A stretch of 64,000 nucleotides of DNA from Bacillus infantis (GCF_020171945.1 NZ_JAIVAP010000018.1:1-64000); one strand, 5' to 3'. Shown: positions 24,952 through 33,624, numbered from the stretch's first letter. Translations and numbers: made by a program. Notes: generated by a model not told the origin, from the letters alone.

Positions 24952-24987
24952 CATCCCGTGCTTCAAATTATCTCTCGTGCGCGGCTG

Positions 24988-26652
24988 CTATTCTTCTCTG
25001 TTTTCATTCATGCGATTATGCTCCGGATTTATCGGATCAGCGTTATCAGGCGTCATCGGCCGGGCAGGACCTGAATCTCCAGCTTGATTGCCCATAGAGG
25101 CATCTGGAGTCATTGATTCTTTAATCTGGGCGGTGCGGGCATCTTTATTGATGCTCGTCTGCTCAATTTTACGGTCTAGCTTTTGCAGATACTTGGCGGC
25201 AAAATCCTTTCCTCCTAAACCGAAGGCAAGGCCAAAGGCGAGAGCCAGTCCGCCGAGTATAAGGATAAAGGCAGAATTGACGATGGAATGGGCGACGCCA
25301 AGCTGGTCCAGGGCCATAAAGATGGAAACGGCTACGATCGCATATTGCGCCACAGATGATAGAAGGCGGAAATGAGGGCCTTCCAGCAGGCTTGAAAGCA
25401 GCTTCTTTACCAGGGTTCCGAGCCATAATCCTGCGCCAAGAATGACAAGGGCTGCAAGAACATGAGGCAGATAGGCTATGACACCGGTTGCCAGTGTGAC
25501 AAGGAAGTCGAGCTTCAGCAGGTTCAGAGCCTGTACAACAAATAAGAGGACAACAATGATCTGGGCAATATAGCCAAACAGCTGGGAAATCCCGCTTTTT
25601 GCAGCCCCGGGTTTATTTTTCCTGAATCCAATGCTATTAAAATATGAGTCTGCGCCGATTCGTTCAAGAAGGCCGGCAACCATCTGCCTGACCCATTTTC
25701 CGAGCCAGATGCCCGCAAGGATAAAGGCGATGGCGACAATGATATTCGGGATCATGGTGAGGACATCGTTCAGCATGGCAATCGCAGGCTGTGATATTCC
25801 TTCCAGATCCAATTCTTCGAGAGCCGCGATTACGACCGGGATCATAATGAAGACAAAAACGATATAGCCGGCAACAGATGAAAGGGTGGTCCCATCAAAC
25901 AGCTTGGACAGGCCGAAACGCCCGACAAGCTTTTCCGTACCGATGCTCTGCAGGAAGCTCGTGACAATATCACGGACCAGCTTGGCGATGAACCAGCCGA
26001 TAAACAGAATAAGGGCAGCGGCAAGGAGTTTAGGAAGGAAAGCCAGAATATCATTGAGCATGCTGGCAAACGGTCCGGAGACTCCCTCGAGGTTCAAGGC
26101 CGACAGCACGGCAGGAAGGGAGATCAGCAGAACCAGATAGAATACGATATTGGCAGCTTTATCGACGATATTGGAGGAGTCGTGATCTCCTTTAATGAAT
26201 TTATATTTGTTCAGTGTTTCATGGACGCGAAGCGTTCTGCCTCCACGCTTGATGAGAAACTTGAGGGCGGATGCCACCAGCCAGGCAACCAGCAGGATCA
26301 AAGCTGCCTTTAAAATGCTTGGGATGGCACCTGTAATAGTCGAGAACATGCCTACTAGCGGAGTAGCCAGGAAGCTTAAGTTTAGGATATTGAAGAACCA
26401 AATAAAGACAAAAATGAGGATGAGAATATAAACGATTTTACTTATGATTTTCTCAGGGGAATACTTTCTGTTTCCCGACTCGGCAAACAGTTTGTTATCA
26501 AGATTGGTTTTGCGGAGGCCTTTCAGGACCGCCTTTTCAACCGCCTTTGCAATGATCCATCCCAACAGGAGGACGACTAATGCCAGCAAAAGGTCGGGAA
26601 GCTGGTTCAGATAGCCATTCCAGCCATTCCAAAATGCATAATTATTATCCAA
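24988..26652 (-). CDS. Mechanosensitive channel family membrane protein (conserved TM-helix repeats)
   Basis: The 554-residue protein is made of four to five repeated units of the form 'two helices plus ...LPNLLAAALILxxGWxxAKxVR'. Examples are LPDLLLALVVLLLGWIIAKAV, FLPKLLAAALILFIGWFIAK, and PHVLAALVILGAGLWLGTLV. This is the conserved TM-helix repeat (PF05552) found in CmpX-type relatives of MscS. A charged tail of about 60 residues follows. A role in osmotic or turgor sensing is inferred from the family; I do not see the classical MscS beta domain. Confidence 0.85.
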   Translation of the reverse strand: MDNNYAFWNGWNGYLNQLPDLLLALVVLLLGWIIAKAVEKAVLKGLRKTNLDNKLFAESGNRKYSPEKIISKIVYILILIFVFIWFFNILNLSFLATPLVGMFSTITGAIPSILKAALILLVAWLVASALKFLIKRGGRTLRVHETLNKYKFIKGDHDSSNIVDKAANIVFYLVLLISLPAVLSALNLEGVSGPFASMLNDILAFLPKLLAAALILFIGWFIAKLVRDIVTSFLQSIGTEKLVGRFGLSKLFDGTTLSSVAGYIVFVFIMIPVVIAALEELDLEGISQPAIAMLNDVLTMIPNIIVAIAFILAGIWLGKWVRQMVAGLLERIGADSYFNSIGFRKNKPGAAKSGISQLFGYIAQIIVVLLFVVQALNLLKLDFLVTLATGVIAYLPHVLAALVILGAGLWLGTLVKKLLSSLLEGPHFRLLSSVAQYAIVAVSIFMALDQLGVAHSIVNSAFILILGGLALAFGLAFGLGGKDFAAKYLQKLDRKIEQTSINKDARTAQIKESMTPDASMGNQAGDSGPARPMTPDNADPINPEHNRMNENREE

Positions 26653-26750
26653 CTAGATCCACTCCTTAACATAGATATTTACATTTACCCAGTGAGTTAG
26701 CAGATAAACAGGCTGCAGGCAGCCGAATTGGAAAATAAAGTTTGGAAAAG

Positions 26751-26776
26751 CAAAACCTTTTTCCTGCGAAGCAGTC
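26751..26776 (+). promoter_or_regulatory. Possible ECF-type autoregulatory promoter
   Basis: CAAAAC and AGTC are 16 bases apart, about 37 bases before the ECF sigma gene. Spacing and AAC motif resemble ECF promoters, but the match is incomplete. Confidence 0.4.
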
Positions 26777-26812
26777 TAATATTCAGGAAAACAAGAGGGG
26801 GATCGATCAGCC

Positions 26813-27328
26813 TTGGAGAATATTGTCCGCAAAGCCATAAAAGGGGATGATGAAGCTTTTCTTGATATCATCCGTTCCTGCAAGGCGGATTTGTATAAAA
26901 CCGCACTTGCCTATATGCGAAATGAGGAAGAAGCTCTTGAGGCCGTGCAGGAAGTAACCTTCCGGGCTTACAGGAGCATAAAAGATCTGAAGCAGCCTGC
27001 CTATTTCAAGACATGGATCATCCGTATCATGATCCATTACTGCTGCGACAGGCTCAAGAAGCAACACAGGCTCGTATATAATGAACAGCTGCTCCTCGCA
27101 GCGGGCGGGGAAGAGGATACTCTTCTATTCGAGGTCCAGGATGCGATGGAGGCGCTCGATGACCGCTCCCGTGAACTGCTGACGCTAAAATACTTCCACG
27201 ATCTTAAAATCAAGGAAGTGGCTGCCCTGTACAACCGTCCGGAAGGAACCGTGAAAACATGGCTCAATAAAGCGTTAAAGTCATTAAGAGAGAAGCTCAA
27301 GGAAAGCGGGGGGAAGATGGATGTTTGA
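26813..27328 (+). CDS. ECF-type RNA polymerase sigma factor
   Basis: The 171-residue protein has region 2 (YKTALAYMRNEEEALEAVQEV to YFKTWIIRIMIHYCCD, about residues 30-85) and region 4 (LDDRSRELLTLKYFHD to GTVKTWLNKALKSLREKL, about 118-162). It starts with TTG, preceded by AGAGGGGG. The next gene overlaps it by eight bases and encodes a DUF4179 membrane protein, the usual anti-sigma partner. It is separate from sigW and closest in style to the SigV/YlaC-like sigma factors; I cannot name it more exactly. Confidence 0.9.
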   Translation: MENIVRKAIKGDDEAFLDIIRSCKADLYKTALAYMRNEEEALEAVQEVTFRAYRSIKDLKQPAYFKTWIIRIMIHYCCDRLKKQHRLVYNEQLLLAAGGEEDTLLFEVQDAMEALDDRSRELLTLKYFHDLKIKEVAALYNRPEGTVKTWLNKALKSLREKLKESGGKMDV

Positions 27329-28646
27329 AAAGGAAGAAAAAAAGCTTGAAGCCATACGAGAGCGGTATCAGGAATTTCCTGTGCCGGATGAACGGCTGGA
27401 GGAAGCTATCATGAAAGGGTTCCAGCAAGCCAAAGCGGCTTCCCCGAAGAAGCGGTTCATCAAAAGGAGCTGGCTGCCCGGGATTGCGGCCGCCCTGCTA
27501 TTGCTCGGATTTTTGACCAGCATCAGAGTTTCCCCGGCCTTTGCCCACTATGTCGCAGAAATGCCGGGTATGGAAAAGCTGGTAGATCTCATCCGGTATG
27601 ACAAGGGCTGGATATCCGCCGTGGAGAATGACTATATGCAGCCGCTCGGCATATCCCAGGAGAAAAACGGGGTCCGGGTCACTCTTGATGGTGCTATACG
27701 GGATGAGCGGGGGCTGGTGGTATTTTACACAGTTGAGTCAGAGGAGAAGCAGGTGCTTCAAACGGAGAGGATTATTTTAACTGATGCAGATGGCAATGAG
27801 CTTCCGCCGGGAGCTACTAGTTATGGAGGTGCTAGTTATACTGAGGAGCCAGTTAAATCTGTAAATGATTCAATAGATTACTTTGCTATTGAACCTTTAA
27901 AAGCGACTGAATTCAAGATAGAGGTGAAAATTAAAACAGAGAAGGGGCTTGAAACATTTGAAATGGCTTTCTCTGTGGAAAATTTAAAAGCGAATAAGAA
28001 GGTGTATACGCTAAACAAGACCGTATCTATTAAAGGTCAGAAAATCACCTTCAAGAATGTAACTATCTATCCATTGCGCGCAGCTGTACATGTGACATTT
28101 GATCCGGAAAATAACAAGAAGATCTTTAATTTGGACGATCTGAGGCTTGTTGATGAAAACGGAGAAGTTTGGTCAGGGATTGTAAACGGAGCAACAGCAA
28201 GCAGTTTAGCTGAAAACGAGGAGATTTTCTATTTGCAGAGCAATTATTTTAAAGAGCCGAAGGAGCTGTATCTGACACTAAATAAAGTAATGGCTGTAGA
28301 TAAAGAGGATACAGAAGTGGTTATTAATACGGAAACAAAACAAATTCTGAAGCAGCCAGTAGGTGAAAAATTGTCAGGAGTGGAGTTGGAAGGGAGAAAT
28401 CTATCCGTGCAGGTTCGCGCCGGCCAAGATTACCATCATCAGCTTTTCCTAACTGCTAAAGATGCTGAAGGTAGAGATCTAAGCAACGGCGGCTCATTCT
28501 TCCATACCAGCGGAGACGGTGTATACCAGGAATATGGGCTGATGCTATCTGAGGCGGATCCGCTCAAATATAAAAATCCAATCACTCTTAAACTAGGAGC
28601 GTTTCCTGCCTGGATTAAGGGGGATATAAAGCTGCCACTGAAATAG
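27321..28646 (+). CDS. DUF4179 domain membrane protein, likely anti-sigma factor
   Basis: The 441-residue protein has a cytosolic N-terminus of about 50 residues, one membrane helix (about residues 54-70: WLPGIAAALLLLGFLTSI) and a large outside region starting with the DUF4179 domain (SPAFAHYVAEMPGMEKLVDLI). A DUF5643-like beta domain seems to follow. DUF4179 proteins next to ECF sigma genes act as anti-sigma factors or sensors. The eight-base overlap with the sigma gene points to coupled translation. Confidence 0.85.
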   Translation: MFEKEEKKLEAIRERYQEFPVPDERLEEAIMKGFQQAKAASPKKRFIKRSWLPGIAAALLLLGFLTSIRVSPAFAHYVAEMPGMEKLVDLIRYDKGWISAVENDYMQPLGISQEKNGVRVTLDGAIRDERGLVVFYTVESEEKQVLQTERIILTDADGNELPPGATSYGGASYTEEPVKSVNDSIDYFAIEPLKATEFKIEVKIKTEKGLETFEMAFSVENLKANKKVYTLNKTVSIKGQKITFKNVTIYPLRAAVHVTFDPENNKKIFNLDDLRLVDENGEVWSGIVNGATASSLAENEEIFYLQSNYFKEPKELYLTLNKVMAVDKEDTEVVINTETKQILKQPVGEKLSGVELEGRNLSVQVRAGQDYHHQLFLTAKDAEGRDLSNGGSFFHTSGDGVYQEYGLMLSEADPLKYKNPITLKLGAFPAWIKGDIKLPLK

Positions 28647-28747
28647 GAAATGTGAGATCTGGAGATTTTCAATAATCGGGTCGGACAACAACAGGCAAGC
28701 CTTGTCTGTTCTATATGGGACCATTTATGAAACGAAGAATTTGTTAG

Positions 28748-28783
28748 AACCAGGCCGAAATGAAGTAATGCGGCCTGGTTTTA
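28748..28783 (+). terminator. Terminator after the sigma/anti-sigma pair
   Basis: AACCAGGCCG and CGGCCTGGTT enclose a 13-base loop, followed by TTA. Confidence 0.75.
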
Positions 28784-28886
28784 CTTATGACCTAAGTCAG
28801 TTGCGGTTAAAATGTCGTTTTTACTAAGGCCAATGCTTCACCAGTTCATATTGTCAAACACCTGAAAAACCGCCTCCGCATTTCGT

Positions 28887-29021
28887 CTCTAGCCCCTCGA
28901 GTCATAAGCCACTCCTGAATTGAAGGCAAAGAACGCCTTCTATCCAGGAGCGTCTTATGCTGGGGCCCGCAAGACGTGGCGCCTGTAGCCTGCGTTCCTT
29001 AATCTGAGCAAGCTCCCCCCC
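28887..29021. repeat. Dispersed structured intergenic repeat, copy 2, with flanking direct repeats
   Basis: This shares the core GGCAAAGAACGCCTTCT and the order of stems with copy 1, but stem sequences have changed on both sides (for example CTCCTG/CAGGAG instead of ATCCTGCC/GGCAGGAT). It is flanked by the perfect 11-base direct repeat CCGCATTTCGT (28876-28886 and 29022-29032), which looks like a target duplication. The right copy touches the ktrD stop codon. Confidence 0.7.
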
Positions 29022-29031
29022 CCGCATTTCG

Positions 29032-30351
29032 TTACCCCAACAAAACATCCTCACCCGGATACCGAATTTTCTCCGGTTTTTGTTTGGCGAAGGAGAAGGC
29101 GAGTGTGAGCGGGCCGAGTTTGCCCAGGAACATGATAAAGATAATGATTTCTTTTCCAATTCCGGACAGGTCGGCGGTGATGCCCATGGAGAGGCCGACA
29201 GTTCCAAAGGCGGATACGACTTCAAATATGATTTTAATAAAAGGCAGATCTTCCGTAATGCTAAGGACAAAGATGGCGATAAAGATAAACAGGATAGAAA
29301 TCATCGAGATGGCCAATGCTTTTGTCAGATAGTTGACGCTGATAGTTCGGCGGAAAATGACAATGTCCTTTTTGCCGCGTATAAATGTGATGACAGCCAT
29401 GATAATGATGATAAAGGTCGTCAGTTTAATTCCGCCGCCGGTGGATGCGCTCCCCGCGCCCACAAACATTAACAGCAGCATATACAGGACGGTTGTATCC
29501 TCAAGCCCGCCGATGTCAACGGAATTGAACCCGGCTGTTCTGGGCGATACAGCCTGAAAATAGGATGCCCAAAGCTTTTCCCAGCTGGTCAGATGGGCGA
29601 GGGTCTGCGGATTATTGTATTCAAGATAAAAGATGATGGCCATTGACACGATATTGACTGCAAAGGTGCCCACAATCATCATTTTGGAATGGAGCGACAG
29701 CCTTCTGAATTGCTTTGATTTCCACAAATCGGCCAGTACGGTAAATCCAAGGCCCCCGATGATGAAGAGCATAGAAATCACAATATTGATGACAGGGTCG
29801 CCGACAAATTGGCTCAGGCCATCCGGCCAGAGCTGGAAGCCGGCATTATTGAAGGCAGAAACAGAGTGGAAGAGGCTGTAATAGAAGCCATCCCACCATC
29901 CGTACTGCGGAACCCATCTCAGGCAGAGAAAGAACACAGCGATGGCCTCGATTGTAAAGGAAAAAATAAACAGATAGCGCACGAGTCGGATGACCCCGCC
30001 GACCGACGTCTGGTTCAAAGCCTGCTGCAGGACGAGACGCTCCTTGAACCCGATTTTCCTTCCGAGCATCAAGTAAATCAGCACAGCGAAGGACATGATG
30101 CCAAGACCTCCAAGCTGGATAAGGCACATGATGACAGTCTGGCCGAATAGAGTATAGGTTGATGCGGTATCAGCCACTGTCAGCCCTGTCACGGTCATAG
30201 CCGAGGTGGCTGTGAACAAGGCATCGATCCAGGAGACGTCTTGGACTGTTGAAAAGGGTAGCTTGAGCAATGCTGCCCCCAGCAGGATGAAAAACAAAAA
30301 TATAAAGGTCAAAAGCTGGGGCGGCGTGACATTCAGGTACTTTCGCTTCAT
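29032..30351 (-). CDS. ktrD: Potassium uptake transporter, Trk/Ktr membrane subunit (KtrD-like)
   Basis: The 439-residue protein is a TrkH/KtrB-type K+ channel-like transporter. It has four repeated M1-P-M2 units; the selectivity loops appear as SAMTVTGLTV, SVSAFNNAG, SPRTAGFNSV and SAFGTVGLS. The intramembrane gate loop is visible in GSASTGGGIKL. It partners with a cytosolic RCK subunit (KtrC) encoded elsewhere, which is why the solitary gene is called KtrD-like and not KtrB. AAGGAG precedes the ATG. A c-di-AMP riboswitch with terminator lies directly upstream. Confidence 0.93.
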   Translation of the reverse strand: MKRKYLNVTPPQLLTFIFLFFILLGAALLKLPFSTVQDVSWIDALFTATSAMTVTGLTVADTASTYTLFGQTVIMCLIQLGGLGIMSFAVLIYLMLGRKIGFKERLVLQQALNQTSVGGVIRLVRYLFIFSFTIEAIAVFFLCLRWVPQYGWWDGFYYSLFHSVSAFNNAGFQLWPDGLSQFVGDPVINIVISMLFIIGGLGFTVLADLWKSKQFRRLSLHSKMMIVGTFAVNIVSMAIIFYLEYNNPQTLAHLTSWEKLWASYFQAVSPRTAGFNSVDIGGLEDTTVLYMLLLMFVGAGSASTGGGIKLTTFIIIIMAVITFIRGKKDIVIFRRTISVNYLTKALAISMISILFIFIAIFVLSITEDLPFIKIIFEVVSAFGTVGLSMGITADLSGIGKEIIIFIMFLGKLGPLTLAFSFAKQKPEKIRYPGEDVLLG

Positions 30352-30406
30352 GATCGGTAGAGCTCCTTTTTCCTCAGATGGTGAAAAGTAAATTTATTTT
30401 TGGCCA

Positions 30407-30442
30407 TAAAAAAACCATTCTTATCCACGGAAAAGAATGGTC
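30407..30442 (-). terminator. Riboswitch-controlled terminator before ktrD
   Basis: On the minus strand ACCATTCTT and AAGAATGGT pair and are followed by seven T, between aptamer and coding region. Confidence 0.88.
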
Positions 30443-30454
30443 AATATGTCTATT

Positions 30455-30601
30455 GGCCTTTCTCTCAATATGCTTACGGAGTTAGCTGCCGGATTAGGAA
30501 TTGAGAGCTTCCTTCCTGGCCTGCGCCAGGATTCACCCCGGGCAGGCGCAAACAGCCTCCTGCCATATTGGTTCCCCCGTTCTTAACATAAGATTCAGCA
30601 A
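30455..30601 (-). ncRNA. Cyclic di-AMP riboswitch (ydaO/yuaA class) of ktrD
   Basis: The minus strand contains GGGGGAACCAA, CCGGGGTGAATCC, CTCTCAA, CTAATCCGGCAGCTAAC and CGTAAGC, with TTGAGAG at the end, in the same order as in the aptamer at 16031-16165. The following terminator predicts that high c-di-AMP shuts off K+ uptake, the known logic of this class. Confidence 0.95.
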
Positions 30602-30632
30602 AGGTATGAAATTCAAGTTGATTATAATCTAT

Positions 30633-30661
30633 AAAATACTCCCGCTCATTCGCAAAGTCAA
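30633..30661 (-). promoter_or_regulatory. Promoter of the ktrD transcript
   Basis: On the minus strand TTGACT and TATTTT are separated by 17 bases, about 35 bases upstream of the aptamer. Confidence 0.5.
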
Positions 30662-30686
30662 TCAGGAAATTGTGAATTTTTCCTAT

Positions 30687-30714
30687 TTAAAAAACCGTGC
30701 AGAGTGCACGGCTT
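30687..30714 (-). terminator. Terminator after the acetyltransferase gene
   Basis: GCCGTGCAC/GTGCACGG-type stem followed by TTTTTT on the minus strand. Confidence 0.88.
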
Positions 30715-30722
30715 TGCCCGGT

Positions 30723-31280
30723 CTATTTTTCCTCCAGATGAATTCTTCGGTAATCTTCCTCCAGAATGCTCATCATAATGGAATCATGGTACTGGTGATC
30801 GTAAAATAAAGCCTCGCGCTGGACGCCTTCCTGCTTGAATCCAAGCTTCTCGTAGACATGGAGTGCCCGGTCATTATAGACAAAAACGTTCAGCTCGATC
30901 CTGTGCAGATTCAGCACACCGAAAGCATAGCCAAGCATGAGCTCCATTGCTTCGCTGCCGTAGCCGCGCCCCTGGTTCTCTTCCTCACTGATGTTCACAC
31001 GGATATTGGCATTGCGGTTGGTGCTGTCTATATCCTGAAGGGCAATATCACCAATCACTTCATTCGTTCCATCAAGGACAATCAATAAGAGGATGGAAGA
31101 TGAGTCCTCCGCTTTTTCTTTAATATAAGAGAAGATCTGGTCTTTTGAAAAGGCTTTTTTCAGACCGGTGAGCTTTCTTGACTGTTCATTATAGAGCAGT
31201 TTCACATATATATCCGTATCATCAGTACTGATGGGCCGCAGATAAATCCGCTCTCCCTGCAGGAACCGTATTGCATCCAT
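30723..31280 (-). CDS. GNAT family N-acetyltransferase
   Basis: The 185-residue protein belongs to the RimJ/RimL-like (PF13302) acetyltransferases. It starts with GERIYLRPISTDD, has the acetyl-CoA loop EENQGRGYGSEAM near residue 110, then HRIELNVFVYNDRALHVYEKLGF, the conserved tail. The substrate cannot be told; ribosomal proteins, polyamines or small amines are usual. The ATG at 31280 is chosen for AAGGAGGAG just before it. Confidence 0.9.
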   Translation of the reverse strand: MDAIRFLQGERIYLRPISTDDTDIYVKLLYNEQSRKLTGLKKAFSKDQIFSYIKEKAEDSSSILLLIVLDGTNEVIGDIALQDIDSTNRNANIRVNISEEENQGRGYGSEAMELMLGYAFGVLNLHRIELNVFVYNDRALHVYEKLGFKQEGVQREALFYDHQYHDSIMMSILEEDYRRIHLEEK

Positions 31281-31455
31281 TCGTACTCCTCCTTGTTTTC
31301 TCTTAAATACAATATAATCCAATCCAGCTCATATAAAAATAGATACTTTTTCCCTTTCATCAATTTATACATCAATAATAATTGAAACATCAAAAGTTGG
31401 GTAAATGTAAAATGTAATAGCAGTACACTGTTCGGAAAAGGGGGCCTTGGCCAGG

Positions 31456-32340
31456 ATGGAATTTAGAAAAGGTATGCTTGTTTACAATGGAAATGCCGGG
31501 CAAAAAAATATAGAAAAGTCGCTGGCAGCCTGTGTTCCGATTTTGTCTGCAGAACTGGATTCACTGGTTCTGCTGCCAACCAAAAGGGAAGGGCATGCAA
31601 GGGAGCTTTGCAGGGAATATGGATCTGAAGTGGATGTTGTTTTCATCCTGGGCGGAGACGGGACGGTACACGAATGCATCAATGGATTGGCGCCGCTCGA
31701 GACCCGGCCGGCCATTGGCATATTGCCTGGAGGTACTTGCAATGATTTTTCAAGAACATTGAACATCCCCCAGAATATCCGCAATGCGGCGCTTAGCATG
31801 GTTGCAGGAGAAATGAAGCCGGTTGACGTCATGCAGGCAAACGAGGATTATTTTCTCAATTTCTGGGGCATCGGCCTGGTGGCGGAAGCTTCGGAAAATA
31901 TTAAGGCAACAGAAAAAAAACTGTTCGGGCGGATCAGCTACTTCCTGAGTACCTTGAGGACGATTAAGGAAATGGAGCCATTCCATGCGTCTCTTATTGT
32001 TGATGGGACGGAGATAGAGGAGGATGCTGTCATGATTCTCCTGGCCAATGGCCATTATATAGGGACCAATGAACTGCCTTTCAGGAATCTCGATTATAAT
32101 GACGGGCTGGCTGATATATTTATTGTGAAAGATGCCAATCTTGCTTTAATGAAAGAAGCACTTACAGAAGACAGCATAGAAGACAACGAGAACATCCTTC
32201 ATTATAAAGGGAAGGAAATACAAGTAAGGGCAGACAAGAGGATGGAGGCAGATATGGATGGAGAGGTGTATTCGGCGACTCCCTGCCAGATCCGCGTCCA
32301 TCAGGCACATGTGCAAATGATAAAGCCAGGGCAGCTCTAA
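31456..32340 (+). CDS. Diacylglycerol/lipid kinase family protein (YegS/BmrU type)
   Basis: The 294-residue protein carries the DAGK catalytic signature GGDGTVHECING near residue 77, the LPGGTCNDFSRTL nucleotide loop, and the later DGEVYSATP motif. Such kinases phosphorylate diacylglycerol or related lipids at the membrane. I take the ATG at 31456; an in-frame TTG at 31447 is only three bases from the GGGGG ribosome site. It converges on, and overlaps by four bases, the VC0807-type gene. Confidence 0.88.
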   Translation: MEFRKGMLVYNGNAGQKNIEKSLAACVPILSAELDSLVLLPTKREGHARELCREYGSEVDVVFILGGDGTVHECINGLAPLETRPAIGILPGGTCNDFSRTLNIPQNIRNAALSMVAGEMKPVDVMQANEDYFLNFWGIGLVAEASENIKATEKKLFGRISYFLSTLRTIKEMEPFHASLIVDGTEIEEDAVMILLANGHYIGTNELPFRNLDYNDGLADIFIVKDANLALMKEALTEDSIEDNENILHYKGKEIQVRADKRMEADMDGEVYSATPCQIRVHQAHVQMIKPGQL

Positions 32341-32357
32341 GGGCTGTCCTGGCTTAT
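32322..32357. terminator. Hairpin across two convergent gene ends
   Basis: AAAGCCAGGGCAGC and GGCTGTCCTGGCTT pair around the two stop codons. Both coding ends form part of the stem. Confidence 0.65.
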
Positions 32358-32981
32358 GGTTGTATCAGAAGGCTCGTTCAGCGCTCCTATTTCTTTCAGG
32401 ATAAAATAAAAACCGCCTGCCGATACAATGGTAAAGCCCCAGTTCAGGATCTGCCTCAGCACGATTCCCTGGTCAAAGGCATCAACGCCGTATTTTCCAA
32501 TGAGCCAGACCTTAATGGAGGCGAGAAGAATGAACTTCAGAGCAAAGCCCGCGGTAATCAGGCTGAAGATCATCAAGGATTTGCTTTTAAAGAAAACCTC
32601 CTTCATGCTGCCTCTGTCTTTTCCCTGTAATTCCATAAAATCGAGAGTGAAATAGAGGAAGACTGGCTTTTTCAGCACAATTGTCAACAAAAACAGGCAG
32701 CCCAGCACATAAGAGTAAATCACATTATTCCAAAGAAGCTGAAGGGCTGACCCGGCAAGCACATCGATCATGGTGCCGATCACCAGGTTAGATAGAAGGA
32801 AGAGGCCGAATAAATTGACCTTTTTCAGCTGAAAGAAGCGGTACAGTGTATAGATGATGCCAGGTACAGATGACAGGATCATTGCCAAGTAATCACCGAG
32901 CATGTCCCGGCCGTAGTTCCAAACAACAAGAGGGAGCACAACATAAAAAAGAATGTCGAGCACCATTGAATTTTTCTGCAT
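32337..32981 (-). CDS. VC0807 family membrane protein
   Basis: The 214-residue protein has five to six hydrophobic segments and fits the VC0807 family: LDILFYVVLPLVVWN at the start, a GDYLAMILSSVPGIIYTLYRFF segment and a FTIVSAGGFYFILKEIGAL end. The function is unknown. AAGGCAGGA precedes the ATG. It overlaps the convergent lipid kinase gene by four bases. Confidence 0.75.
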   Translation of the reverse strand: MQKNSMVLDILFYVVLPLVVWNYGRDMLGDYLAMILSSVPGIIYTLYRFFQLKKVNLFGLFLLSNLVIGTMIDVLAGSALQLLWNNVIYSYVLGCLFLLTIVLKKPVFLYFTLDFMELQGKDRGSMKEVFFKSKSLMIFSLITAGFALKFILLASIKVWLIGKYGVDAFDQGIVLRQILNWGFTIVSAGGFYFILKEIGALNEPSDTTISQDSP

Positions 32982-33070
32982 TTATTTTGTTCCTGCCTTT
33001 ACAAAAGATTTCCTGTCATAAATATTCCCCATAAAAACAAGAACTCCTTTATTTTCTTATAGGAGTATGC

Positions 33071-33099
33071 AAAAAAAGAGCCGCCGGGCTCTTTTTTTA
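33071..33099 (-). terminator. Terminator of dps
   Basis: AGAGCC-GCC-GGGCTCT with T-runs on both sides; it overlaps the stop codon of dps. Confidence 0.9.
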
Positions 33100-33528
33100 T
33101 GCTATGAAAGCTTTCAGCATCCAGATTTTCTTTTCCAGATCTTCAATCAGTCCGATAGCAAGGTCTTCTGTGACCGGGTCGTTTTCTTCCTCGGCGAGTC
33201 CTGTCAATTCTTTTAGTTCCTTGCTGATCATGCTGTAGTCTGATATAAGGGAAGCGACCATCTCTTCTGCTGTTTCTTCGCTGCCGTTATCTGCGATGGA
33301 CGCCTGCTCAAGGAATTGGCTCATGGCAGCAATCGGCTTTCCTCCTGCTGCCAATGTCCGTTCTGCAATTGTATCTACATTCGCCGCCGCTTCATTATAA
33401 AGCTCTTCGAATTTCCCGTGCAGGGTGAAAAATGCCGGTCCTTTTACAAACCAGTGAAAACGGTGAAGTTTTGTGTAAAGGACGCTCCAGTTGGCAATTT
33501 GTTTATTCAGGCTGTTTGTCAAAGTCAT
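33097..33528 (-). CDS. dps: Dps/MrgA-like ferritin family DNA-protection protein
   Basis: The 143-residue protein is a Dps mini-ferritin, which forms a dodecamer, oxidises iron and protects DNA from peroxide. The ferroxidase residues appear in HRFHWFVKG near residue 25 and in ANVDTIAERTLAAGG near 50. The length is typical of the Bacillus MrgA/Dps group. A SigA promoter and a perfect PerR box lie just upstream, so peroxide induction is expected. It is transcribed alone. Confidence 0.94.
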   Translation of the reverse strand: MTLTNSLNKQIANWSVLYTKLHRFHWFVKGPAFFTLHGKFEELYNEAAANVDTIAERTLAAGGKPIAAMSQFLEQASIADNGSEETAEEMVASLISDYSMISKELKELTGLAEEENDPVTEDLAIGLIEDLEKKIWMLKAFIA

Positions 33529-33559
33529 AAATATTCCTCCTCGTTTTGTCTGTAGTTAT

Positions 33560-33587
33560 ATTATATCAAATATCACTTTATAATCAA
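33560..33587 (-). promoter_or_regulatory. SigA promoter of dps
   Basis: On the minus strand TTGATT (33582-33587) and TATAAT (33560-33565) are 16 bases apart. Confidence 0.7.
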
Positions 33588-33594
33588 TACTTAT

Positions 33595-33609
33595 TTATAA
33601 TTATTATAA
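33595..33609. promoter_or_regulatory. PerR box upstream of dps
   Basis: TTATAATTATTATAA is identical to the PerR consensus TTATAATnATTATAA. It lies eight bases upstream of the -35 box of the dps promoter. PerR represses peroxide-response genes of this kind in Bacillus. Confidence 0.85.
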
Positions 33610-33624
33610 ATAAAAAATATGTAT

